From the NCBI RefSeq assembly GCF_000372525.1, contig NZ_AQUR01000092.1, positions 60,708-124,707 of the forward strand: DNA of 64,000 nucleotides. Reading direction: 5' to 3'. Position 1 is the stretch's first letter, and the number at the start of each line of letters is the position of its first letter. The position numbers were made by a program, and so were the translations under genes. Below are positions 28,202 through 38,677 of the stretch, in pieces. The notes under the pieces are model-generated. The model saw only the letters and a program-made list of their open reading frames with translations, made no database searches and had not been told where the DNA came from. This stretch comes from Cupriavidus neocaledonicus. Its GTDB lineage: Bacteria > Pseudomonadota > Gammaproteobacteria > Burkholderiales > Burkholderiaceae.

Positions 28202-28233
28202 AAAAGGGCAGCCTCGTTTGAGGCTGCCCTTTT
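28202..28233. terminator. Bidirectional terminator between convergent operons
   Basis: AAAAGGGCAGCCTC and GAGGCTGCCCTTTT form a perfect 14-bp stem with GTTT loop. With A and T runs on both sides it can terminate both the Bug gene and the acyl-CoA ligase gene. Confidence 0.92.
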
Positions 28234-28250
28234 GCTTTCCTGCTGCCCGG

Positions 28251-29897
28251 TCAGGCCCCGGTGCCGCGCAAGCGCTTCTTGTCGATCTTGCCGACGCTGG
28301 TCTTCGGGATCGCGTCGACAAACACGATCCGCTCGGGTTCCGGTACCGCGTACTTGCTGAGCCGGTTGGCCTCGACGCGCGCCAGCAGCGACGCGCGAAT
28401 CGCGTCCGCGCTCACCGTGGCGCCAGGCTTGCGCACCACGTATGCCACCGGCCGCTCGCCCCAGCGGGCGTCCGGCACGCCGATGACCGCGCACTCTTGC
28501 ACGCCCGGCACCTGCGTGACCAGGCCCTCGACCTCGATCGACGAGACCCACTCGCCGCCGGTCTTGATCACGTCCTTGATCCGGTCGACGATCTGCACGA
28601 AGCCGTCGGCGCCCATCACCGCGATGTCCTGCGTATGCAGGTAGCCGCCAGCCCACAGTTCGGCCGATGCCTCGGGTTTGCCGTGGTAGGCGCGGGTCAG
28701 GAACGGCGCGCGCAGCACGATCTCGCCGCGCGCGCTGCCGTCGCGCGGCACGTCGTGCATGGACTCGTCCACCAGGCGGAAGTCCACCATCGCCACCGGA
28801 CGGCCCGTCGAGCAGCGCATGCGCACTTCGGCCTCGCGATCGGCATCGGCTAGCCCCGGCGGCAACTGCGCCAGCGCGACGATGGGACCGGTCTCCGACA
28901 TGCCATAGCCGGCAAACACATCCATGCCTTGCGCGAGCGCTGCCTCGCACAACGCCGGCGGCAGCGCCGAGCCGCCGATGATGAGCTTCCAGCCCGACAA
29001 ATCCTGGCCGCTTGCCTGCGCCGCCTGCAACAGCATCTGCAGCAAGGTCGGCACGCAGTGCGAGAACGTGACCCGCTCGGTCTCGCGCAACTGCAGCAGG
29101 ACGTCCGGTGCGTAGCGCCCCGGCAGCACGATGCGCAGCCCGAGCATGACCGCGACATAGGGGATGCCCCAGGCCAGCACGTGGAACATCGGCGTGATCG
29201 GCATGTAGACGTCTTCCCGGTGCAGGCGCTGCCCTGCGCGCGGCGCGCACAGGCTGGTGGCCGACGCCAGCGCATGCAGCACGATGTCGCGATGGCTGTA
29301 GCACACGCCCTTGGGATCGCCGGTGGTGCCGGTGGTATAGAAGGTGGCGGCGCGGGTGTTCTCGTCGAACTCGGGGAAGTCGAAGTCCGGTGAGGCCGCT
29401 TGCAGCAGCGCCTCGTACTCGCCGCGCAACGGCAGCGAGGTCGGCGGCGTCGGCTCGCCGTCGGCCAGCAGGACAAAGCTGCGCACGCTGGTCAGCTGGC
29501 CGCGGATCTCTTCCATCACCGGCAGGAAGTCGGGATGGAGCAGCACCACCTCGGCGCCGGAATCGTTCAGCGTGTACAGGATCTGCTGCGCCGACAGCCG
29601 CACGTTGACCGTGAACAGCGTCGCGCCCATCATCGGCACGCCGAAATAGCACTCGAGGTAGCGATGGCTGTCCCAGTCCATCACCGCCACGGTGGTGCCA
29701 TGCGTGACGCCCTGCGCAGCCAGCGCGGAGGCGAGCCGGCCAACGCGCTGGCGGAACTCGCGATAGCTGTGGCGCAGCTGTCCGCGGTAGCTGATCTGCT
29801 GGTCGCCGTACAGCGACAGCGAGTTGAGCAGCAGTTGCCTGACGAGCAGGGGATAGGCATAGGCCTGCGGTGCCGCAGGCACAAGGTGTGGTTGCAT
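28251..29897 (-). CDS. AMP-binding acyl-CoA ligase
   Basis: A 548-residue ANL-superfamily ligase that activates a carboxylic acid with ATP and CoA. Motifs: TFYTTGTTGDPKGV (A3, phosphate loop), the AGYGMSETGPIV region (A5), YLHTQDIAVMGADGF (A7) and the final PKTSVGKIDKKRL with the catalytic lysine (A10). It resembles medium/long-chain acyl-CoA synthetases. The start follows GAGGAGACAGAC. It is the last gene of the qor/TauD/ligase operon. No membrane segment. The acid substrate is unknown. Confidence 0.93.
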   Translation of the reverse strand: MQPHLVPAAPQAYAYPLLVRQLLLNSLSLYGDQQISYRGQLRHSYREFRQRVGRLASALAAQGVTHGTTVAVMDWDSHRYLECYFGVPMMGATLFTVNVRLSAQQILYTLNDSGAEVVLLHPDFLPVMEEIRGQLTSVRSFVLLADGEPTPPTSLPLRGEYEALLQAASPDFDFPEFDENTRAATFYTTGTTGDPKGVCYSHRDIVLHALASATSLCAPRAGQRLHREDVYMPITPMFHVLAWGIPYVAVMLGLRIVLPGRYAPDVLLQLRETERVTFSHCVPTLLQMLLQAAQASGQDLSGWKLIIGGSALPPALCEAALAQGMDVFAGYGMSETGPIVALAQLPPGLADADREAEVRMRCSTGRPVAMVDFRLVDESMHDVPRDGSARGEIVLRAPFLTRAYHGKPEASAELWAGGYLHTQDIAVMGADGFVQIVDRIKDVIKTGGEWVSSIEVEGLVTQVPGVQECAVIGVPDARWGERPVAYVVRKPGATVSADAIRASLLARVEANRLSKYAVPEPERIVFVDAIPKTSVGKIDKKRLRGTGA

Positions 29898-29911
29898 GTC
29901 TGTCTCCTCTG

Positions 29912-30760
29912 TCAGAACGGCACGTCGCCGATGATGCCGGCGCGCTCCATCTTGCGCACCGTGGGCGCATAGTCCTGCACCGCGTAGTGCTGCGTGCAGC
30001 GGTTGTCCCAGATCGCCACGCTGTACTTTTTCCAGCGCCAGCGCACCTGGTACTCCGGGATCTCGGCCTGCGCGCACAGGTAGTGCAGCAGGTCGCCGGC
30101 GCCGGGCATGAAGTCCTTGCCGAAGCGGATCACGTCGCCGCGGTGGTAGTTGGCGAAGTGCGAGGTGAAGGCGTTGACGAACAGGATCTTCTCGCCCGTT
30201 TCCGGATGGGTGCGCACCACCGGGTGCTCGACCATCGGGAATTGCGCCGCCAGCGCCGCGCGCTTCTCCGGCGCCATGTTGGCGCCGAAGGTGTGTTCGA
30301 TGCTGTGCTTGGCGCGCAGCCCTTCGATGCGCGCCTTGATGTCCTGCGGCAGGCGCCGGTAGGCTTCCCCCATGTTGACCCAGATGGTGTCGCCGCCGAC
30401 CGCCGGCGTTTCCACGCAGCGCAGCACGCAGCCCATCGGCGGCGCCTGGCGCCAGGTGGCATCGCAATGGAAGGAATTCTCGTAGTGCTCGACCTTGCTG
30501 TCGGGCGACTTGTAGATCTGCACCAGTCCCGGGTGCTCCGGGTCGCTGCCCACCACGGGATGGTCTTCCAGTTCGCCGAACTGGCGGGCAAAGGCAACGT
30601 GTTCGGCGCGCGTGATGTCCTGGTCGCGCAGGAACAGGACCTTGTACTGCAGCAGCAGCGCCTTGATCTCGGCGAACAGGCCGGCGTCGCGCGAGGCATC
30701 GGCCAGGCTGACGCCGGTCAGTTCGGCGCCGATGGTGCAGGTCAGCGGTTCCGCATGCAT
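29912..30760 (-). CDS. TauD/TfdA family Fe(II)/2-oxoglutarate dioxygenase
   Basis: A 282-residue non-heme iron dioxygenase. The facial triad is His98 and Asp100 (FHCDATW) with His258 (CTQHYAV), and Arg269 in the C-terminus should hold 2-oxoglutarate. The surrounding GGDTIWVNMGEAY segment is typical. It would hydroxylate or oxidatively cleave a small organic acid, sulfonate or ether. The start follows GAGGAGACAACCC. It sits between a quinone oxidoreductase and an acyl-CoA ligase in an AraC-flanked operon. Confidence 0.92.
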   Translation of the reverse strand: MHAEPLTCTIGAELTGVSLADASRDAGLFAEIKALLLQYKVLFLRDQDITRAEHVAFARQFGELEDHPVVGSDPEHPGLVQIYKSPDSKVEHYENSFHCDATWRQAPPMGCVLRCVETPAVGGDTIWVNMGEAYRRLPQDIKARIEGLRAKHSIEHTFGANMAPEKRAALAAQFPMVEHPVVRTHPETGEKILFVNAFTSHFANYHRGDVIRFGKDFMPGAGDLLHYLCAQAEIPEYQVRWRWKKYSVAIWDNRCTQHYAVQDYAPTVRKMERAGIIGDVPF

Positions 30761-30785
30761 GGGTTGTCTCCTCTTTGTTTGGGGT

Positions 30786-31766
30786 TCAGATGACGAAGAT
30801 CGATGAGCCGGTGGTGCGGCGTGCTTCCAGGTCCTGGTGCGCCTGGACCGCGTCTTCCAGCGCATAGCGCTGGTTGATGCCGATGTGGATGCGGCCCGCG
30901 GCGACGTGTCCGAAGACTTCGTCGGCCAGCGCCTGCTTTTCCGCGGGATCGGCGATGTAGTCGGCCAGCGCGGGGCGGGTCAGGAACAGCGAGCCCTTCA
31001 TCGCCAGCAGCGCCGGGTCGAACGGCGGCACCGGTCCCGAGGCGGTGCCCACGCACACCATGGTGCCGCGCCGCCGCAGCGAATCCAGCGAGCCCATGAA
31101 GGTGGTCTTGCCGACGCTGTCGAATACCACCGACACGCCCACGCCATCGGTCAGTTCGCGCACGCGTTTGGCCACGTCCTCGCGGGTGTAGTAGATGATG
31201 TGGTCGCAGCCGTGCGCGCGCGCCACCTCGGCCTTGGCCTCGGTCGACACCGTGCCGATCACGGTCAGGCCCAGCAGCCTGGCCCACTGCGACACGATCA
31301 GCCCGACCCCGCCCGCCGCCGCGTGCAGCAGGATGGTGTCGCCCGCCTGGAACGGATGGATGCGGCGCATCAGGTAGGCCGAGGTCAGCCCGCGCATGGT
31401 CATTGCCGCCGCGGTCTCGAAGGCGATGCTGTCGGGCAGGCGGATCAGCGGTGCGGCCGGCACCAGGCGTTCGGTGCTGTACGCGCCCAGCGTGTTGACG
31501 AAGCCGGTATAGGTGACGCGGTCGCCCGGCGCCACGTTGGTCACGCCCGGGCCGACGGACACCACCACGCCGGCGGCTTCCACGCCCATGCCGCTGGGCA
31601 GCGGCACCGGATAGGTGCCGTTGCGGAAATAGGTATCGGCGTAGTTCAGGCCCACCGCGACGTGGCGGATGCGGACCTGTCCCGGCCCGGGCTCGCCGAC
31701 TTCCATGTGTTCGTAGCGCAGCACTTCGGGGCCGCCGGTCTCGTACATGCGGACAACATTTGCCAT
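30786..31766 (-). CDS. Zinc-independent quinone oxidoreductase (MDR family)
   Basis: A 326-residue medium-chain reductase of the quinone oxidoreductase group. GLNYADTYFRNGTYPVPLPSGMG is the Qor signature; HAAAGGVGLIVSQWA is the NADPH-binding turn. It lacks the Cys/His zinc ligands of alcohol dehydrogenases. It reduces quinones or enones using NADPH. First gene of the operon, with AAGGAGACC before the ATG. Its upstream region has the CTTTGCATT direct repeats bound, I infer, by the divergent AraC protein. Confidence 0.9.
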   Translation of the reverse strand: MANVVRMYETGGPEVLRYEHMEVGEPGPGQVRIRHVAVGLNYADTYFRNGTYPVPLPSGMGVEAAGVVVSVGPGVTNVAPGDRVTYTGFVNTLGAYSTERLVPAAPLIRLPDSIAFETAAAMTMRGLTSAYLMRRIHPFQAGDTILLHAAAGGVGLIVSQWARLLGLTVIGTVSTEAKAEVARAHGCDHIIYYTREDVAKRVRELTDGVGVSVVFDSVGKTTFMGSLDSLRRRGTMVCVGTASGPVPPFDPALLAMKGSLFLTRPALADYIADPAEKQALADEVFGHVAAGRIHIGINQRYALEDAVQAHQDLEARRTTGSSIFVI

Positions 31767-31847
31767 GATTCTGGTCTCCTTGGAATGTGCGTTGGTGCAG
31801 GATGCGCTGCACATGCCTGCCACTGTAGGGAGCGCGGGCCGGCCCGG

Positions 31848-31877
31848 CTTTGCATTGGCTACCGCTGACTTTGCATT
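31848..31877. promoter_or_regulatory. Direct-repeat operator between qor operon and second AraC gene
   Basis: Two exact CTTTGCATT copies at 31848-31856 and 31869-31877 start 21 bp apart. On the minus strand a TACAGT hexamer at 31822-31827 is 20 bp past the nearer repeat, matching the geometry of the GTCCCG repeats at the first AraC locus. On that strand the distal half-site reads AAATGCAAA, close to AAATGTAAA at 25805-25813. Confidence 0.7.
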
Positions 31878-31969
31878 TCATGCCAGGAGGCCTATGATCC
31901 TGCTGCGACGGGCCGTCAGGGCCCCGCAACGGCGCAGGACATCGCAACGCATCGCAAGGCAAGACCCGC

Positions 31970-32968
31970 TTGGAAACGCTCATACGTGCCGCCGCACTGA
32001 CCAACTTCCTGGAGGTAGCGCGTGACCTCGGCCTGGACCCGCTGCCGCTGCTGCGCCAGGCGCGGTTGCGCCGCGCCTGGCTGGACGACCCCGACCAGCG
32101 GGTGCCGCTGAGCGCCTGCGTGGCGCTGCTGGAAGCCGCCGCGCAGGCCTCGGACTGCATGACGTTCGGGCTGCGCATGGCGGAGTCGCGCCAGCTGTCG
32201 GACTTTGGCGTGATGAGCCTGCTGATCAGCCAGCAGCCGACGCTGCGCGCGGCGCTGGCCACCACCATCCGCTATCGGCACCTGGTCAACGATTCGGTGG
32301 CGCTGTTGCTGGAGGATGCCGGCAGCGCCGTGGTGATCCGTCAGGAGGTGCTGAGCGAGGCGCCCTCGCGCCAGGCCACCGAGCTGGCCATCGGCGTCGT
32401 GTTCCGCATGTGCGCGCTGCTGCTGGGCCCGCGCTGGCAGCCGATCGGGGTGAGCTTCACGCATGTGGCGCCGGCCGACCTGCGCGTTCACCGCCGGCTG
32501 TTCGGCTGTCCGCTGGAGTTCAATGCGGACTGCAACGGCATCGTCTGCCGCGCCGCCGACCTCGACGCGCCCAACCCGGGCGCGGATCCCGTCATGGCGC
32601 GTTATGCGCAGCAGTTCATCGATACCCTGCCGCGCGCCAACTCCCAGTCCATCGGCCACGAAGTGCGCGCCGCCATCTACCTGATGCTGCCGATGGGCCG
32701 CGCCACCTGCCAGGCCGTGGCCGAGGGCCTGGGCCTGAGCCTGCGCACCATGCAGCGCCAGCTCGACGACGCGGGCGAGACCTTCACGGGCATCCTCAAC
32801 GATGTGCGGCGCGAGCTGGCGCGACGCTATGTCGAGAACCCGCGCTACTCGCTGCTGCGCGTGTCGCAGCTGCTGGGCTATGGCTCGGCCAGTGCTTTCA
32901 CGCGCTGGTTCTCGGCGCAGTTCGGCACCGCGCCGGCCAACTGGCGCCGGGACCGCGCCGGGCGGTAG
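31970..32968 (+). CDS. AraC family regulator, paralogue of the 24.8-kb regulator
   Basis: A 332-residue activator. It begins at TTG (no ATG fits) with ETLIRAAALTNFLEVARDLGLDP, nearly the same start as the AraC protein at 24766-25770, and keeps the same two C-terminal helix-turn-helix motifs (VAEGLGLSLRTMQRQLD and VSQLLGYGSASAFTRWF). It diverges from the qor/TauD/ligase operon across a 21-bp-spaced CTTTGCATT pair and probably activates it. The effector is unknown. Confidence 0.9.
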   Translation: METLIRAAALTNFLEVARDLGLDPLPLLRQARLRRAWLDDPDQRVPLSACVALLEAAAQASDCMTFGLRMAESRQLSDFGVMSLLISQQPTLRAALATTIRYRHLVNDSVALLLEDAGSAVVIRQEVLSEAPSRQATELAIGVVFRMCALLLGPRWQPIGVSFTHVAPADLRVHRRLFGCPLEFNADCNGIVCRAADLDAPNPGADPVMARYAQQFIDTLPRANSQSIGHEVRAAIYLMLPMGRATCQAVAEGLGLSLRTMQRQLDDAGETFTGILNDVRRELARRYVENPRYSLLRVSQLLGYGSASAFTRWFSAQFGTAPANWRRDRAGR

Positions 32969-32980
32969 GGCGGACAGGCA

Positions 32981-34111
32981 TCAGCCCGCCACCGCTGCCG
33001 GCGCTTCGCGCAGCGCCAGTTCCGCGTCCTTGATGCCGGCCAGCGGCGCCAGCACCGCCGCATCGAACGGCCGCACCGCTTGTCCCGCGCGTACCCGCGC
33101 CGGCCAGTCCGGATTCGCCAGCGCCCCGCGTCCGAGCGCGACCAGCGTCGCACCCTGCGCCAGCATGGCGGTGGCGCGCACCGGATCCGCGAGGCTGCCG
33201 TTGGCGACGATGGCCAGCCCCGGCGCCGCGCGGCGGGCATGCTGCACCAGCGACGCAGCGCCGTCGGCGAAGGCAGGCTGCCAGGCTTCGTGCTCGGTCA
33301 CATGGACGTAGTCGACGCCGCTTGCCGCAATCGCGGCGAATACCGCGGCAGCGCCCTCCGCACCTTCGGGCCACTGGTAGCTGAAGTCATTGACCTTGGC
33401 CTGCGAGATGCGCACGCCGACGACGACATCGCTCCCGGCGGCGGCGCGCACCGCGCGGATCGTCTCCAGCAGCAGGCGCATGCGCTGCGCGATGCCGCCG
33501 CCCCAGGCGTCCTGGCGCTGGTTGGTATGGCCGTTGAGGAACTGGTCGAGCAGGTAGCCGTTGGCGCCGTGGATCTCCACGCCGTCGAAGCCGGCTTCGC
33601 GCGCCCGCCGCGCCGCTTGCGCAAAGCCGTCGATGGCCTGCAGGATCTCTGCCTCGTCCATCGCGCGCGGGACCCGGAAGGCGCCCGTGCCGCCATACGC
33701 GGTCAGCTGCCGGCCCCGGGGCTGCACGGCCGAGGGCCCCACCGTATCGTCGCGGAAGCGGTTGGCCTGCGACAGCGCCCCCGCATGCATCAACTGCGCG
33801 ACCATGCGCCCGCCGGCCTGGTGGACCGTGTCCACGATCCCGCGCCAGCCCTGCGCCTGTTGCGCGTCGGTCAGCCCCGGCTGGCCGGCATAGCCCTGCG
33901 CATGGGCGCGGTCGGTATAGATGCCCTCGCTGACGATCAGGCCAAAGCCGCCGCGGGCAAAGCCCGCGTAATAGCGGCGCATGGCCTCGGTGGGAACGCC
34001 GGTGTCGGTGGCGCTGATGCGCGTCATCGGTGCCACCACCAGGCGGTTGCGCAGCGGCACGCCGTTCAGCACCGGCGTATCGAACAGCGAAGGCGCGGCG
34101 GGCGTGGTCAT
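32981..34111 (-). CDS. NADH:flavin oxidoreductase, old-yellow-enzyme family
   Basis: A 376-residue FMN-binding TIM barrel. The His/Asn pair that binds the phenolate or enone oxygen is in EIHGANGYLLDQFLN, with the nearby TNQRQDAWGG. The NRLVVAPMTR start and ALGRGALANPDWP end also match. It reduces activated alkenes with NADPH. The start overlaps the RidA stop by four bases (ATGA), so the two are translated together. Confidence 0.92.
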   Translation of the reverse strand: MTTPAAPSLFDTPVLNGVPLRNRLVVAPMTRISATDTGVPTEAMRRYYAGFARGGFGLIVSEGIYTDRAHAQGYAGQPGLTDAQQAQGWRGIVDTVHQAGGRMVAQLMHAGALSQANRFRDDTVGPSAVQPRGRQLTAYGGTGAFRVPRAMDEAEILQAIDGFAQAARRAREAGFDGVEIHGANGYLLDQFLNGHTNQRQDAWGGGIAQRMRLLLETIRAVRAAAGSDVVVGVRISQAKVNDFSYQWPEGAEGAAAVFAAIAASGVDYVHVTEHEAWQPAFADGAASLVQHARRAAPGLAIVANGSLADPVRATAMLAQGATLVALGRGALANPDWPARVRAGQAVRPFDAAVLAPLAGIKDAELALREAPAAVAG

Positions 34112-34506
34112 TGCGCGCCCTCCGTGGCCAGCGCGATGGCTTCGATCTCGATCATCGCGTCCGGCGAATAGAGCGCCGAGACCTCGACGATGGTGTCGGC
34201 CGGATAGGGCGCGGAAAACCACTTGCGCCGCAACGCGACGATCTTCGGGAAGTATTCCATCGAGGTCAGGAAGATCGTCACCTTGGCCACGCGGTCCAGC
34301 CCCGAGCCACCCGCCTGCAGCGCGCGCCTGAGGTTGCTGAAGGCCTGCTCGGCCTGCGCGTCGAAGTCGCCGCGGCCGACGATGGCGCCGTCGTCGCCGA
34401 CCCCGGCCTGGCCGGAAACGAACAGCAGGCCGCCGGCCCGGATGGCCTGCGACAGCAGGTAGGGGGCATAGGGATCGGGCTGGGTGTGGACTTGTTCCAG
34501 GTACAT
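34108..34506 (-). CDS. RidA/YjgF family protein, active-site Arg replaced
   Basis: A 132-residue Rid-family protein, first gene of the pair with the old-yellow enzyme. Family members form trimers; RidA itself hydrolyses reactive enamines such as 2-aminoacrylate. The conserved arginine of the PARS segment is replaced here by Asp in YPADTIVEV, so canonical RidA deaminase activity is unlikely. The ending EIEAIALA fits the family. The 34545-34574 inverted repeat lies in the gap to the divergent LysR gene. Confidence 0.85.
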   Translation of the reverse strand: MYLEQVHTQPDPYAPYLLSQAIRAGGLLFVSGQAGVGDDGAIVGRGDFDAQAEQAFSNLRRALQAGGSGLDRVAKVTIFLTSMEYFPKIVALRRKWFSAPYPADTIVEVSALYSPDAMIEIEAIALATEGAQ

Positions 34507-34544
34507 CGCTGACTCCGGTTTGATTAAGTAAAATTCATCTTGTG

Positions 34545-34574
34545 ATCGGCTGCTTGCCTTGCGGTCCAGCCGAT
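34545..34574. promoter_or_regulatory. Inverted repeat between RidA and LysR genes
   Basis: ATCGGCTG and CAGCCGAT form a perfect 8-bp inverted repeat with a 14-bp spacer, with CTTG and CAAG further out. A LysR site is plausible given the divergent layout. Binding is inferred. Confidence 0.4.
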
Positions 34575-34659
34575 ATATCAAGTATCAGAGCCAGCATCGG
34601 CCGCGACAAATGGTCGCTTTTCAGTCGATGCATGAAACAAGCTCATCCATGGAGAAACC

Positions 34660-36571
<1,912 letters not shown>

Positions 36572-36624
36572 ACCCCCCCCGCAGGGGCTTCAGCCTTACC
36601 ACTTGTTCACCACCGGAGGTCACG

Positions 36625-37278
36625 ATGGAGCTGTACGCGCACCCTTTTTCGTCCTACTGCCAGAAGGTTCTCGTGGCGTTGTACGAGAACGCGATTCCTT
36701 TCGAATTCCGCATGCTGTCGCCCGACCACGCGCAGCACATGGACGAACTCGGCAAGCGTTGGCCACTGCGGCGCATGCCGATGCTGGTCGATGACGGTCG
36801 CGCGGTGTTCGAGTCCAGCATCATCATTGAATACCTGGACCAGCATCACCGCGGCCCGGTGCGCTGGCTGCCGGAGTCGCCCGACGCCGCGCTGAAGGTT
36901 CGACTGCTCGACCGCTTCTTCGACCAGTACGTGATGACGCCGATGCAGCGCATCGTGGCCGACTACCTGCGCCCCGCGGCAAACCGCGATCCCTATGGCG
37001 TGGCCGAGTACCGCAAGCTGCTGGACTCAGCCTATGCCTGGCTCGAAACCGAACTGGCGGCGCGGCAATGGGCCGCGGGCGATGCCTTCACGCTGGCGGA
37101 CTGTGCCGCCGCGCCATCGCTGTTCTATGCGGACTGGGTGCAGCCGATTCCGCAGTCATGCGGCAACGTGCGCGCGTATCGCAAGCGGCTGCTGGCGCGG
37201 CCATCGTTTGCGCGCGCGGTGGACGAGGCGCGGCCCTATCGCCCGCTGTTCCCGCCGGGCGCGCCGGAGCGCGACTGA
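36625..37278 (+). CDS. Glutathione S-transferase family protein
   Basis: A 217-residue protein with an N-terminal thioredoxin fold (HPFSSYCQKVLVALYENAIPFEF) and an all-helical C-terminal domain. The FESSIIIEYL segment binds the glutathione Glu, and ADCAAAPSLFYADWV is the GST helix signature. The catalytic residue is probably the Ser or Cys of SSYCQ. A strong CGGAGGT site precedes the ATG. Its 3' end overlaps the convergent esterase gene by 43 bp. Confidence 0.9.
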   Translation: MELYAHPFSSYCQKVLVALYENAIPFEFRMLSPDHAQHMDELGKRWPLRRMPMLVDDGRAVFESSIIIEYLDQHHRGPVRWLPESPDAALKVRLLDRFFDQYVMTPMQRIVADYLRPAANRDPYGVAEYRKLLDSAYAWLETELAARQWAAGDAFTLADCAAAPSLFYADWVQPIPQSCGNVRAYRKRLLARPSFARAVDEARPYRPLFPPGAPERD

Positions 37279-38543
37279 CCGCCAAGGGCCGGCAGGCTCA
37301 GGTCGAACCGCGCCGCCATGGCGCGATAGCCGGCATCGCCCGGATGCAGGTGGTCGCCGCTGTCGAAGGCCGGCTGCAGCGCCTGCGGGCGCGCCGGATC
37401 ACGCACCGCGGCGTCGAAATCCACCACCGCATCGAACGCGCCGCCATGGCGGATCCAGTCGTTGACCGCCAGCCGCACGGCTTCCTTGCCCGGGCTGTCA
37501 TAGCCGCGGATCGGCGTGTCGCGCAACGCCCCGGCAAACGGCGTGATGGTGGCGCCGATCACGCGCACGCCGCGCGCATGCGCGCGGGCGATCAGGCGCC
37601 GGTAGCCCTCGATGAGTTCGGCGGCCTGTGGCACGGGGTCGTGCGGCGCGAAGGTCGAGCCCGGCCAGGCGATATCGTTGATGCCGATGGCGGCGATCAC
37701 GGTGCGGACATGCGCTTGGCTCAGCACGTCGCGGTCCAGCCGCGCCAGCGCGGACACCCCCATGCCGTCGCGCAACAGCCGGCCGCCGGAGATGCCCGCG
37801 TTGAGCACGGCAACGCCGTCGCTGGCCAGCCGCTGCGCCAGAAAGTCCGGCCACCGCCGGTTCGCGTCGGGCGTGGAGCCGTTGCCTTCGGTGATCGAAT
37901 CGCCGATCGCGACCACGGCCCCCGCGCCCGCCGGGGCTTCGACCTGCACCTCGCTCAGCAGGACCCGTGCGCTGAACACTTGTGGCGCAGCCAGCATGGC
38001 TTGCGCCGTAGCGTTGCCCGCAGTCAGCCACGCGGTCTGGCGGCCATCCCAATGGAACGATTCGATCGCGGTGCGCTGCGGCAGGTAGAGGCTGAGCGCA
38101 AGTTCAGCCAGGGCGGGTGTGTCGAGCGCGATTGCATCGCTTGCCACGGACTGGCCCGCCGGGAGGGTCACCGTAGCCTTGCCGCCGAACGTCACGGCGC
38201 GGCTGCCTGCGAGGTCAATGCGGCCGCCGCCGGCATGGCGCGCCAACTGCGCGGCGCCGATCACAACCGGTTGCCGGCCATAGGGGTTCGACAGCACCAC
38301 GCGCAGCCGTTGCCCGCCCACGCTCAGCCGCACTACCTGGCGCACCGTCTGGTCCGTCATCACCGAGGGCACGCCTGCAGGCAGCGGCAGGGCGTCCGGT
38401 TGCCACACCGGCTGCTGGCTGGCCATCCAGCTGGTCAGCCAGCCCTGGTCTTGCAATGGGCTGGCGAGCGCTGCGCCGCCGGCGATGGCGGCGGCAAGGG
38501 CCGCTGTCGCGACGCGGCGCAGGAAACGAAGATTGGAAAACAT
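37236..38543 (-). CDS. Secreted SGNH/GDSL-family esterase
   Basis: A 435-residue exported hydrolase. Residues 1-28 form a signal peptide with twin arginine (FLRRVATAALAAAIA), so Tat export is possible. Residues about 35-200 are a beta-sandwich-like ancillary domain. The SGNH domain has nucleophile Ser216 in IGDSITEG, Gly in NAGISGGRL, Asn in GINDIAW and the Asp/His of GDHLHPGDAGY. This is the rhamnogalacturonan-esterase-like or acyl-esterase-like group. The substrate is unknown. It diverges from a LysR gene. Confidence 0.9.
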   Translation of the reverse strand: MFSNLRFLRRVATAALAAAIAGGAALASPLQDQGWLTSWMASQQPVWQPDALPLPAGVPSVMTDQTVRQVVRLSVGGQRLRVVLSNPYGRQPVVIGAAQLARHAGGGRIDLAGSRAVTFGGKATVTLPAGQSVASDAIALDTPALAELALSLYLPQRTAIESFHWDGRQTAWLTAGNATAQAMLAAPQVFSARVLLSEVQVEAPAGAGAVVAIGDSITEGNGSTPDANRRWPDFLAQRLASDGVAVLNAGISGGRLLRDGMGVSALARLDRDVLSQAHVRTVIAAIGINDIAWPGSTFAPHDPVPQAAELIEGYRRLIARAHARGVRVIGATITPFAGALRDTPIRGYDSPGKEAVRLAVNDWIRHGGAFDAVVDFDAAVRDPARPQALQPAFDSGDHLHPGDAGYRAMAARFDLSLPALGGQSRSGAPGGNSGR

Positions 38544-38640
38544 GGATTGGTCCTGTCTGGTGGAACGGCAACGTTGCCGGCACGGGGCCAAAGTTAGGCC
38601 ATTCCACTCATGCCAGGTAGCAGGCAAAATGGCATATTGC

Positions 38641-38659
38641 TCATTCCAATCCGGAATGA
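38641..38659. promoter_or_regulatory. Palindrome in esterase/LysR divergent promoter
   Basis: TCATTCC-AATCC-GGAATGA is a perfect 7-bp inverted repeat with a 5-bp centre. It lies 18 bp before the LysR ATG and could autoregulate it or control the esterase. Confidence 0.42.
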
Positions 38660-38677
38660 CAGGAGACAAGGAGCGGC

